NCBI GenBank assembly: GCA_963776055.1
Contig: CAVZLD010000005.1
Span: forward strand, 310,001 to 374,000
Length of the DNA: 64,000 nt
DNA from: CAVZLD01 sp963776055
Lineage (GTDB): Bacteria; Planctomycetota; Planctomycetia; Pirellulales; Pirellulaceae
Direction: 5' to 3'
Within the stretch, counting starts at the first letter, position 1. The number at the start of each line of letters is the position of its first letter. Position numbers and translations under genes: made by a program. The notes under the pieces are model-generated. The model made no database searches and was not told where the DNA came from. It saw only the letters and a list, made by a program, of their open reading frames with translations. This document shows, one piece after another, positions 10,401-19,403 of this stretch.

Positions 10401-13245
10401 GGTGTGGCTGGAGCTGCAAGGGCCAGTGACGCTCCAATTGGAGGCACGACCGCTGCACCATGCGGGAGAAGACGTCGCCTTGCACGACGAGCTCATGGTG
10501 CGTGGGGCAGGCCGTGAACATCTGTTTCCGATCAACAACAATCGCGCAGCAACCGGCCTGGAAGTCGTCGAACACCCGACGCAGGTTCCCGGGTATCGCA
10601 CCGGGGGAACCTTGGCACTGGGGCCGGGTCGACATCGACTGCAAATCTCCGCTGGTCGCACACAGGTCCTGGTCCGTGCTCACCTGCGCCAACCGGCGGG
10701 CCTGTTGCCGGTCCTGCCACCGTTGACGTGTCAGACGGTGCAAGCGGTGTTGGACGGCTGTTACGGAACGACCGTTGTGGTTCCTACGGAAGGCACGGCG
10801 GAGGATCATCCGCAACATGCCCTGCCCACCCAACAACTGCTGCTACCCGGAGGGCGACTCCAGAGTTTTCCTCTCGTGCGCCCGCTCCACCCGGTCGGCT
10901 CGGCAGCGCACGCAACCGTCTTCACACCGCTGCAAATGGCGCGGTGGAGTTTCCGTCAGGGGAGCATCCGGCCGCCGCACCTGCCCACGTTGTTGGCATG
11001 GGCCACGAGTGCCGTCGGTCCGACAACCGGCGCGGAACGGCAGGAACTGCTGATCCAATATGCGGCCGAGCTGCCACCGTTGCTCGCTTCGGGACAGTTG
11101 CGCACGACACCCTATGTCGAACAGGCGGTCTGGATCCACCGTGGACAGGTCGACCGAGCAGTGGCGGTGGACCCAGCCGGTGAGTTGGCGGCCTGCCGCC
11201 AACGGTTGGCACTGCTGACGCGACTGGCAGAAGGCGATTCGGACAATCGTCCGCAGTACCGCGTCTTGTTGGCGGAGCAGATGGACCGCTGGCCCGGGTT
11301 ATCCGATCTGACGGCCCTTGAAGCACGCGTGATGGGCGGCAGTCGCTGGTCGCTGTTCCGCGAATTCGAATCGAGTGCCGGAGTACGCGCCGTGCAGCAA
11401 CCGGTCTTCGCGTCTGAAAATCCCGGACTGCGCATTCGACGAGCTCTGTTTTCTCATCCCGAACCGGTCGACCACCTGCTATCGGGTCGCGGCGAGCTGA
11501 GGCTGCGACTTCGTTCTGCCCGCAATACGGTCACGCAACTGACGCTCAACCGTCCGCAGTTGAGCTATCTGCGAGCGACGCCGGTTCACGTGCGTTGGCA
11601 GGTAAACGACCAACCTCCCCAGCAGGTGGGCCTCGCTCGTCCGCACGAGCCGCACCGTCTGGATGTTTCCCTGCCTCCGGGAGATCATCTGATTCGACTG
11701 CGGCTGGATCAGCCGATCGCCGGTCAGTATGTCCTTGTGCAGGTTCACGAACTTTTGGCCTCGGAGGATCGGCAACGTTGGACGGAACAGCCGGACGCTC
11801 GACCGGAGGAACGACTCTACCAGGTTGCGACGCGCGCTCAGCCGCTACGTTTTCGAGTCTTTGGTCCAACCCGAATCCGCATCGATGAGCGAGCGGGGGA
11901 TTCGACGCGATCACGGTACTTCAACATCTTGACGAGCGAGCAACAGTTCGAGCTGTCGCCACCGCAAGAATCTGCTTCCGCCCTCTTTCGGGTGTTCGAA
12001 TGGGTGGAAGATCCGCAGCGAATCCCGCTGGAGACCGCCCGGTCCCCGGCGCCACTGCTGCGGGAGTTGCCGGTGTGGCTGGACCAATTACCAGCGGCCG
12101 ATTTGTCAGTCTCGTCCGCGGTCGATCCCGCGTGCTTCTCCGCGCCGGCGGTCGCATGGGGAGATCCGGTCGGATTGCTCTCGCTCGCCGCCCCGACCGA
12201 TCCTCCGCAGGTGATCGAGCTGCCCGACGCCTTTCCGCTGGGCGGCCAGGAAAAAGGGTCCTGGGCGGTGGGATTGGGCGCGTTCTCGCGTCGGCCGGTC
12301 GACGAGGACTTTCAGTCCGGCGCTCCGGACGAGTTTGGCGAACTGCGAATCGGCTACGACCAGTTCCATGCGGAGCACGATAGGTCAACGCGAACGGACA
12401 CCCTTGTGCGGTTGCGCGAGGCGAGCGGTCCCACGTGGGGGCTGGGACACCGACGTTGGTGGACCTGGCCTGCCGAACGCGATCCGACGCCGCGCGCACC
12501 GTACGGCCGCCCCCTGCCATCGAACGACCTGTTCCTGTTTTGGGATATCTACGGATTTCTGCAAGCGCCGAGTGGAGCCTTGCCGGGGAAGGAAAGCCGA
12601 TTGGAAGGCTCCGTGGGCACTCAGCTTCGGCTCTATCGCAGGTGGTCTTGGACGGAGCGAACCTGGCACTATCCGGCGGCCACCGTTTTTGGGCGTTGGC
12701 TGAGTTTGGACCGGGTCCAGTACGAAGCGGGCCACGTGGATCAGGATGTGTTCACGCTCTACAAATCGGACCACCGAACCGGGTTGCGACTGAGCGACAC
12801 CTGGGTTCACCAACCCCGCGACGACACGCAGTTCTGGCTCCGCTCGGCTCTCATGACCAATGAGAATTTCCATCCCTTCCAGCCGGATCACGTTACGCTC
12901 CAAACAGGCTGTGCGACCTATCTCGGTGGAGTGATCCTGGATCTAAGCTATCGCATCACCCGATACTCGAACGATGGCGACCGGCGAACGGACACCACGC
13001 AGCAGTTCCTGTATTGCGACGCACTCTGGGAACACTGGCAACACGCCGGCAGTCGGTACGAGCTGGGGTTTCAGGTGCGGCATGAGTTGAGTGAAGGCGA
13101 TACGAGCGCCAACTTGGTCCTGATTCGCTATCTCAGCAATGGCCGCGGATATCGTGACATGCCTCCTGGCACCGTCGATTTCCATGCCCTTCGCCAGCAG
13201 CGCCACCTCGGAGCCTGGATCCGAGAGTATGCACTACCGCATTGA
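7463..13245 (+). CDS. Giant exported protein with TPR-like middle and beta-barrel-like C-terminus (one frameshift)
   Basis: ATG 7463 gives an N-terminus with a basic region and a signal segment (TAILALAILIVSSAIPAAA). The first frame stops at 7951. Restoring one C in the CCC run near 7943 reads VVGPNLSDSGLL and continues to 13245, about 1,927 residues. Beta-rich repeats fill the first 600 residues. A helical, TPR-like stretch follows (about nt 9570-10210, for example SGDWLLALECWSKLLPHVP), then more beta domains. The last 300 residues (about nt 12300-13245) show alternating polar/apolar strands with many aromatic girdle residues, as in outer-membrane barrels. TPR plus barrel is the layout of polysaccharide exporters such as BcsC and PgaA, so I suggest an outer-membrane exporter for the polymer. 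No family was recognised by motif. Confidence 0.65.
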
Positions 13246-15100
13246 CACGCATAACCGCCCGAGCTGCAAAAAGAGGGTCAGGAGTCACAAGCCGGTGCCG
13301 ATGTCCAAACCCTCCTCCCATGAAGCGCACTTTTTGTTGACTCGAGGCATGAAGCACTTCGAGCAGCGACTCCATGCGCGACTGATTGCCGACGTGCTGC
13401 GGGACTTTTCGGCGTGGCGCCGCGAACTGCCTACGGTCACGGGCCCCGTGACGCTCGAGACCGATCCGTCAGATCGATCCTCGGAAAGCCGTCGCCCCTC
13501 GTGGCCACTCGAACGACGGAGACGAGAGAACCTGACCGCCCGCGAGTTGCTCGACTATCTGATGCTGCGTGTGCAAGACGAGTTGAATCGGCTGCAGTGC
13601 TTGGTCGTTCGATATTCCGACTTCTGTCAGGCAATGTCACGATCGCTGACGGAGCAGGACCGACAGCAGTTGGTCTTCGGTTACGCCCGCGACCTGGGCA
13701 GCACGGGCCGCGGTGCGCGGCGGGACGAACGGGCGCGCAGCCGCTGGTTTTCGGAGCGAGCAGTGGCGGACCGCTATCGACGACAACGCGGTGAAGCAGA
13801 ACAGCGGTTGACGTTCGCACTGCAATGCTTGGGTCGAGTGATGCAGCACGTTGTCGGCCTGATCGCAAAACGCAACTGCGCCGCGTTTTGGGATCGGATG
13901 CGTCTGGAGCGGTTGCTGATTTCGGCGTTGACGTATGACGGAGACGCGCGCGTTCATGTGGCAGCCCTGGACGCGTTGCGACTTCCGCTGCAAACGGTGG
14001 GGCCTTCCGTCGCATCCGGTCTGCTGAGCTCGTCAACACGGCAGCTTCTGCGGCAGATCGCGAACGACCCGACGCGCGACGAGTGGCTGCAGTCGGCCGC
14101 GCTGACCACGCTAACCGTCGCCACGAAAGACCGCGGTCTCCCTGCGTTGCTGGCTCGGTTGGCCGAGCCGCGACCCGGAGACGATTTGTTCGTTCGCCGC
14201 CACAGCGTGCAACTGCTGCAGCAGCTGCTACAGGAGCAGCAGAACTGGGAGGCCTGGCCTTCGCAACTGGTCGAAGATCCCAGTCCATTTGTGCGACAGC
14301 AGGTCGCCGCGACGTTGTGGAACGCACCACCACAACTGGCGGAACCAGGGCTGCGGAAACTGGCGCTGGAAGACGAATCGGCTCAGGTCCGTGCGGCCGC
14401 TTTGGTCGAGTCACTCCGGCAAGCCCCCCCACGTGCGTTGCCGCCGATTGTGATGACGCTGTTGGCCGAAGTACTACAGCGGGAGCAGCACGAATTTGTG
14501 CTCCGCACCGCGATGCACGTGGCGGTCTCCTGGTATGAACGTGTGCAGGATCCACGCACCGCGTCGCAGGGAAGCGCAGCTTCTAACGCGTCGCAGAGAA
14601 GCGCAACTTCTAACGAGCATGGCTCGAGCGACGAGTTCCTTGCACAGTGTTACGAGGAACAGATCTTACCACCTTTGCGTCGGTTGCAGGCGGAAGCTCC
14701 CTCCACGCCGGTTCGCCGCTGGGCCGCTGCTTCGGCCGAGAAGATCTGGATGCGTTCGCATCCCGCCGCAAGTGCGTTGCATGATCGGCTTCAGGCACGC
14801 AGCCGGCGATTGCAGCCGGGCGGACACGGCCGCGTTCCTCGCAAATGGTTCCGGGATCTCACGCCGGAACAGATCGGCCGCACACTGGCCGTCCTTGCAC
14901 AGGACGATTTCGGCTACGACCTGGAATCAAGCATGTGGGGTTACCGGCTGGTGAAACAACCGGTATTTCGGTTCCGCTTCTGGCGCCCTGGCACGAGTTC
15001 TTTCATCCCGCCACCGACAAGCGACAAGCGTTTCGCCACACGATCGGGCGTGTATCCGCTGCGACGATTCGCGCTCCCTCCCGAATTCTGGCCGAGTTGA
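13229..15100 (+). CDS. HEAT-repeat-like N-terminal region of the PgsB-like ligase (frame broken near 14990)
   Basis: ATG 13229 overlaps the end of the giant exported protein by 17 bases; ATG 13301 is an alternative start. The product is mostly alpha-helical. Residues from about nt 13900 to 14560 form HEAT-type helical pairs (VHVAALDALRLPL, FVRRHSVQLLQQLLQ, FVRQQVAATLW, AQVRAAALVESLR). A low-complexity insertion with two copies of an ASN-AS-Q-RSA/GSA-like segment lies at about 14562-14620. The frame ends at 15100, but from about 14990 the true sequence shifts. Adding one C to the CCC run near 14992 gives RPWHEFFHPATDKR and joins directly to the PgsB-like frame. The HEAT region is therefore probably the N-terminus of the ligase and may serve as a docking scaffold. 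Confidence 0.7.
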   Translation: MHYRIDTHNRPSCKKRVRSHKPVPMSKPSSHEAHFLLTRGMKHFEQRLHARLIADVLRDFSAWRRELPTVTGPVTLETDPSDRSSESRRPSWPLERRRRENLTARELLDYLMLRVQDELNRLQCLVVRYSDFCQAMSRSLTEQDRQQLVFGYARDLGSTGRGARRDERARSRWFSERAVADRYRRQRGEAEQRLTFALQCLGRVMQHVVGLIAKRNCAAFWDRMRLERLLISALTYDGDARVHVAALDALRLPLQTVGPSVASGLLSSSTRQLLRQIANDPTRDEWLQSAALTTLTVATKDRGLPALLARLAEPRPGDDLFVRRHSVQLLQQLLQEQQNWEAWPSQLVEDPSPFVRQQVAATLWNAPPQLAEPGLRKLALEDESAQVRAAALVESLRQAPPRALPPIVMTLLAEVLQREQHEFVLRTAMHVAVSWYERVQDPRTASQGSAASNASQRSATSNEHGSSDEFLAQCYEEQILPPLRRLQAEAPSTPVRRWAAASAEKIWMRSHPAASALHDRLQARSRRLQPGGHGRVPRKWFRDLTPEQIGRTLAVLAQDDFGYDLESSMWGYRLVKQPVFRFRFWRPGTSSFIPPPTSDKRFATRSGVYPLRRFALPPEFWPS

Positions 15101-17688
15101 GCCAAACCAAGGTCCCGGGTGAGCCGTTGCTGATCGATGGCGACGGAACCTGGCGACCCTTCCTCCCGTTGCCGGACGATTTCGTATCGGTGCTCGACCG
15201 GGGCCTGCTGTGGAGGCGAACGACGCGGTTCTATTCCAGCGAAGGAATCACCGAGGTCCGTCCACCACGCAGCCTGTTGCGATGCCTGTGGGCGACCGCG
15301 CAGATGAACTTGCATTTTGCGGGATACGCTGCTACGCGAAACGGGCCAGCGACATCCGGCGTTGGGTCGGGCCAGTATCTGCAAAGGATGCGACGACTCG
15401 GTTTCGACGTTTGTTTCCGGCCCTATCCGGAAGACGAGCGTGGGCTGATCGCTCCGGACGCAAGCGTCCAGCAGTTCTTCGCCGGCCTGTTGCCATTGCT
15501 GGCCGCACCGACCGTTCCCTGGTGGGATCATCTCCTGCGCGAGTACGCCTATTACTTCTCGTCGGCTTTCGAAAATTCGCTGACTCATCTCGTCCTGTTT
15601 GCTGCTGCGCTCGCGCTGCTCTTTCTGGCCAAACACGCCTACAGCAACTTTCGCTTGCGCCAAGCTCGCCGCGCGATTCCGCTGTCGCTGGGTGGCTGGG
15701 GCACTCGCGGCAAATCGGGAACCGAGCGTTTGAAAGCGGCCCTGCTGGTCACGATGGGGCACGGCGTGGTCTCGAAGACCACCGGTTGTGAGGCGATGTT
15801 CATCCACGCACATGCCTTCGGCGAGCCGCTGGAGATTCCGCTATTCCGTCCATACGACAAGGCGACCATCTGGGAGCATGCCGATCTACTTCGATTAGCG
15901 GCCGACTTGAAGCCATCGGTCTTCCTATGGGAATGTATGGGGTTGACGCCAGCCTACGTGGACGTACTGCAACGGCAATGGACGCAGGACGACCTCGCCA
16001 CCATCACGAATACCTACCCGGACCATGAGGACCTGCAAGGGCCCGCCGGCTTCAACGTTGCGAACACGATCGCCGGCTTTGTTCCCCGCAACTCTCACGT
16101 GATCACGACGGAACAGCAGATGCGGCCCGTGCTGCAGGCAAGCTGTGACCGTGTGGGAACAACACTGCGAGGAGTCGGTTGGCTGGAGGCGGGTCTGATT
16201 CCCGACGACATCCTCGATCGGTTCCCGTACCAGGAGCATCCGGACAATATCGCCTTGGTTGCCGCGATGGCCGACGAGCTGGGGTGCCCGTACGAAGTGG
16301 CCCTCCGTGGAATGGCCGATTCGCTGATCCCCGATTTGGGCGTCCTGAAAACGTATCCCGCGGCGCAGATCCGCACGCGATGGATCGAGTTCACCAACGG
16401 GATGTCCGCGAACGAACGGTTCGGCACGCTGGGCAACTGGCGACGAACCGGTCACGACCGGCAGGAGCCACACCAACCGGCGAACGTCTGGATCTCGACC
16501 GTTGTGAACAATCGAGCCGATCGCGTTGCCCGTTCGCGCGTCTTCGCGTCGATCTTGGTCGAAGACCTCGAAGCGGATCGGCATTTCCTGATCGGCAGCA
16601 ACCTGAAAGGCCTGCTGGGTTTCATCGGGGAAGCGTGGCAGCAGAACGAATCAGCCTGGTCATTGCGTGACGACCCGCAGACCTGGAATCGGGACGAGGC
16701 ACTGGAGAAACTGAGCCGCGCCGCCCGGCAATTTCGACAGCCAACCGAGCCGGCTCACCTACAAAACGCGTTGCGATACATGGTGCAAGCGGTCTGTCCC
16801 GAAGATTCTGCCCGCCATTGGGAGTCGATCGTGCGGGAAAGCTGGAATCAGCCGACACTGCTGGAAGCGCGCCTGTCCACCGAATCGGTCAGCGCCCCGC
16901 TGATCCAGGACGTCGTTCGTCAGCAACAGCAACTGTGGCAGGCCTTGCGGGAATTCCAAGCCCTGGAAACAGCCATCCATCACGCAACACAAGCCGATGC
17001 CGATTCGATGGACGTACGATTTCGCCGGCAACTGCGCATCTGGTTCGAACGAAAACTGGTGGTCATCGAGAAGTATGACGCGACCGGTGAAGAGGTCGTT
17101 CGCGATCTGGTGCAAGAGACACCGCCCGGGTACCACAATCGAGTCATGGGGATTCAGAACATCAAGGGAACAGGGCTGGACTTCATTTACCGGTTCCAAG
17201 CCTGGGATGGCTGCCACCAAGCCTGCGAACTGCTAAGGGAACCGGACGAGTCCTGCATCCGCAAAGGTTTGCAGCTGCTTCAGGAGATGCCGCTGTTTGG
17301 CCAACTTTGCCAGGAACGAGTGCAGCAGAGCCTGCAACAACTGGAGACCTCTCCTCTGCTGGGACACCCGGAGATCCAAACCCTCCAGGAAACTGTGCAA
17401 CAGAAGCTGGCAACTAGCAGGCAGCAGACAGAAAAGATCCTCGTCGCCGGTCTGTCGTCAACAGGGCAACGAGCCGCTTGGCTGCGTCCTCTGCACCGGA
17501 TGCTGGAGCAGTTTTTGGATGTTCCCGATTCGCTGCGTCGTCGCCAGAAAGCGGACCAGGTCTATCGCGACTTGCGGCGGGAGCGGATCAGTCGACAGGA
17601 GGCGGTCGAACAGATCCGAGCCTTGAACAAGCGACAGAAGGGGGGCTGGCTGAAACTCGATCGCCAATCCCAGCAACCCACGTGCTGA
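14992..17688 (+). CDS. PgsB/CapB-like poly-gamma-glutamate synthase ligase domain
   Basis: PgsB is a Mur-ligase-like ATP-dependent enzyme that adds glutamate to a growing gamma-linked chain. After a linker and one membrane helix (LTHLVLFAAALALLFLA, about nt 15580-15630), the signature motifs occur in family order. They are P-loop GTRGKSGTERL (15700), VSKTTGCEAM (about 15772), WECMGLTPAY (about 15928), NTYPDHEDLQGP (about 16006), HPDNIALVAAMADELG (about 16237), FTNGMSANERFGTLGNW (about 16390) and NNRADRVARSR (about 16507). Each matches a Bacillus PgsB motif closely (GIRGKST, KTTG, ECMA, DHMDVMGP, PDNASLA, FVNGFAAND, NCRADRV). About 380 extra helical residues follow the ligase core, unlike the roughly 390-residue Bacillus protein. 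With the HEAT region the product would be about 1,486 residues. A CapA/PgsA partner is not visible in the window. Confidence 0.85.
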   Translation, partial: HEFFHPATDKRQAFRHTIGRVSAATIRAPSRILAELSQTKVPGEPLLIDGDGTWRPFLPLPDDFVSVLDRGLLWRRTTRFYSSEGITEVRPPRSLLRCLWATAQMNLHFAGYAATRNGPATSGVGSGQYLQRMRRLGFDVCFRPYPEDERGLIAPDASVQQFFAGLLPLLAAPTVPWWDHLLREYAYYFSSAFENSLTHLVLFAAALALLFLAKHAYSNFRLRQARRAIPLSLGGWGTRGKSGTERLKAALLVTMGHGVVSKTTGCEAMFIHAHAFGEPLEIPLFRPYDKATIWEHADLLRLAADLKPSVFLWECMGLTPAYVDVLQRQWTQDDLATITNTYPDHEDLQGPAGFNVANTIAGFVPRNSHVITTEQQMRPVLQASCDRVGTTLRGVGWLEAGLIPDDILDRFPYQEHPDNIALVAAMADELGCPYEVALRGMADSLIPDLGVLKTYPAAQIRTRWIEFTNGMSANERFGTLGNWRRTGHDRQEPHQPANVWISTVVNNRADRVARSRVFASILVEDLEADRHFLIGSNLKGLLGFIGEAWQQNESAWSLRDDPQTWNRDEALEKLSRAARQFRQPTEPAHLQNALRYMVQAVCPEDSARHWESIVRESWNQPTLLEARLSTESVSAPLIQDVVRQQQQLWQALREFQALETAIHHATQADADSMDVRFRRQLRIWFERKLVVIEKYDATGEEVVRDLVQETPPGYHNRVMGIQNIKGTGLDFIYRFQAWDGCHQACELLREPDESCIRKGLQLLQEMPLFGQLCQERVQQSLQQLETSPLLGHPEIQTLQETVQQKLATSRQQTEKILVAGLSSTGQRAAWLRPLHRMLEQFLDVPDSLRRRQKADQVYRDLRRERISRQEAVEQIRALNKRQKGGWLKLDRQSQQPTC

Positions 17689-17747
17689 GTAGCAACGGTA
17701 TAATGGCGCGGTGGAGAGGATTCGTCCCGCTGACAGGATCTTGAGTC

Positions 17748-18161
17748 ATGATGTTGCCGTTTCGTTTGAGTCGCCTGTTCGGAATCGTTGTGCAAGTCCA
17801 CGGAATGGCCATTGCCGAGGAAAAGGGAATCCGTTTGGCGTTTCAGGAAACGGAAGACCAGCCGAAGCACTTCTTAGATGCCAATGTGCAATCCGTGCTG
17901 ATCGCCTGGGACAACCTGGAGGAAATCGCGTTCGAGCGGGGGATCGTGTCCGATGAGGTGACACTCTGCGTCCGATCCGTCGAATCCCTGGGAAACCTTC
18001 CGGGAATCCAAGACCACGAGCTGTCCCTGGAGATCCGAAAGAGCGATCGGGACGCCCTGAAGGTTTTCGAACGAGTCGTAAACGAATACCGCGCGGGTCA
18101 GCGACAAGACAACGTCGACGAGATGCTGGACGACATCCGCGATTTTCTGCACGGGCTGTGA
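17748..18161 (+). CDS. Small conserved-looking hypothetical protein
   Basis: A 137-residue soluble protein between the polymer locus and panB, ending nine bases before panB, so probably cotranscribed with it. The N-terminus holds a short hydrophobic strand pattern (FGIVVQVHGMAI), then alternating strands and an acidic helical tail (VDEMLDDIRDFLHGL). There is no signal peptide and no motif I can assign. Two ATG codons stand side by side at 17748 and 17751. A TATAAT at 17699-17704 lies in front but lacks a good -35 partner. Function unknown. Confidence 0.6.
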   Translation: MMLPFRLSRLFGIVVQVHGMAIAEEKGIRLAFQETEDQPKHFLDANVQSVLIAWDNLEEIAFERGIVSDEVTLCVRSVESLGNLPGIQDHELSLEIRKSDRDALKVFERVVNEYRAGQRQDNVDEMLDDIRDFLHGL

Positions 18162-18170
18162 GGATTCTTT

Positions 18171-18980
18171 ATGTCCAGCCGTTCCGGCGCGACGCCGCGC
18201 ATCACCGTTCCCCGCTTCCGCGCCATGAAAGGCGACGGCCACAAGATCACGATGCTGACGGCCTACGATTTTCCGATGGCCTCGCTGGTCGATGACTGTG
18301 GCGTGGAGGGGATCCTGGTGGGGGATAGTCTCTCCATGGTCGTGCAGGGCAACGATAGCACGCTTCCGGTGACACTGGACGAAATGATCTACCACGCCGA
18401 GATGGTGGGGCGAGCCGTCCGGCATGCACTGGTCGTCGTTGACATGCCGTTTCCGAGCTATCACTTAGGCGTTTTTGAGGCGATCAACAGCGCCGGCCGC
18501 ATTCTGAAGCAGACGCGGGCGCAAGCCGTCAAGCTGGAGGGCGGCGCCGATCAGTCGGATGTGATCAGCGGATTGGTCAGCGCCGGGATCCCCGTGATGG
18601 CGCACGTTGGCCTGCGGCCCCAGAGTGTCCATCAACTGGGAGGCTACGGAGTGCAGCGTGATGCCGATCGTCTGTTCGCCGACGCGCAGTCGGCCGAACA
18701 AGCCGGTGCTTTTGCCATCGTGTTGGAATGCATTCCTGCCACGATCGCCGCGCAGATCACCGAATCTTTGTCGATTCCCACGATCGGGATTGGTGCCGGC
18801 CCCGACTGCGATGGACAGATCCTCGTGTTGCATGATCTGCTGGGCCTGACATCCGGACGATTGCCAAAACACGTCCGGACGTACGGCCAATTGGGGCCGG
18901 CAATTCAAGATGCCGTCCGCCAATACCGGGAAGATGTCCGCGGTCGTCAATTCCCCGGTCCCGAGCAGACGTTTGAGTAG
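18171..18980 (+). CDS. panB: 3-methyl-2-oxobutanoate hydroxymethyltransferase (PanB)
   Basis: Transfers a hydroxymethyl group from 5,10-methylene-tetrahydrofolate to alpha-ketoisovalerate, giving ketopantoate, the first committed step of pantothenate and CoA synthesis; cytoplasmic. The 269 residues match the family length. Metal and substrate motifs are present: LTAYDFPMA, VGDSLSMV, VVVDMPFPSY, VKLEGG, AHVGLRPQ, and LECIPATIA with the catalytic glutamate, followed by IGIGAGPDCDGQILVLHDLLG. ATG 18171 has AGGA about seven bases in front. No panC lies beside it here. Confidence 0.97.
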   Translation: MSSRSGATPRITVPRFRAMKGDGHKITMLTAYDFPMASLVDDCGVEGILVGDSLSMVVQGNDSTLPVTLDEMIYHAEMVGRAVRHALVVVDMPFPSYHLGVFEAINSAGRILKQTRAQAVKLEGGADQSDVISGLVSAGIPVMAHVGLRPQSVHQLGGYGVQRDADRLFADAQSAEQAGAFAIVLECIPATIAAQITESLSIPTIGIGAGPDCDGQILVLHDLLGLTSGRLPKHVRTYGQLGPAIQDAVRQYREDVRGRQFPGPEQTFE

Positions 18981-19403
18981 CGTGGGGAAATTCAGCGTTC
19001 GCGGTGCGCGCGGAAAGCACCCTGGGGACCTCCCTGCATTCGCGGGCGGGCGTTCCCGTTGCGATCGGGCCCTGGAGGTTTTGCCATTTTGATGGACTGC
19101 GGCGTGGCAAACGGTCCTCCGGAGAAAACGCACGACACGGGAGATTCCCGGACTCCCGTGGATGGTCGTCCTGGTTCCCGAACGGCACACCCGTCAGGAA
19201 ATGGTTCCTGCGTAAGAAGCTGACGCACCCTCTCGCTCGCGGGTGTGGTTTTCGGACGCGATAGCAGCCGGGGAGGGCATTCGACCGCCGCCGCGGGGAG
19301 GTGAAGTTGGGTGGACACCCATCCCCAAAAAGGTGGTACCGACTAAAGATCTGTAGATGCCGACGCTTTGCGTATCCTGTCGATTCCTTCGAAACGAGCC
19401 GCC
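18981..19403. other. Intergenic region with a dispersed repeat
   Basis: About 420 bases without a supported gene. The part at roughly 19216-19320 is related to the inverse of 49718-49810: both contain a CACCCTC..GCTCGCGGG block, then CGGACGCG and CGGGGAG. The rest shows GC-rich imperfect dyads only. The promoter of the next gene should lie here but no clear boxes are seen. Confidence 0.5.
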
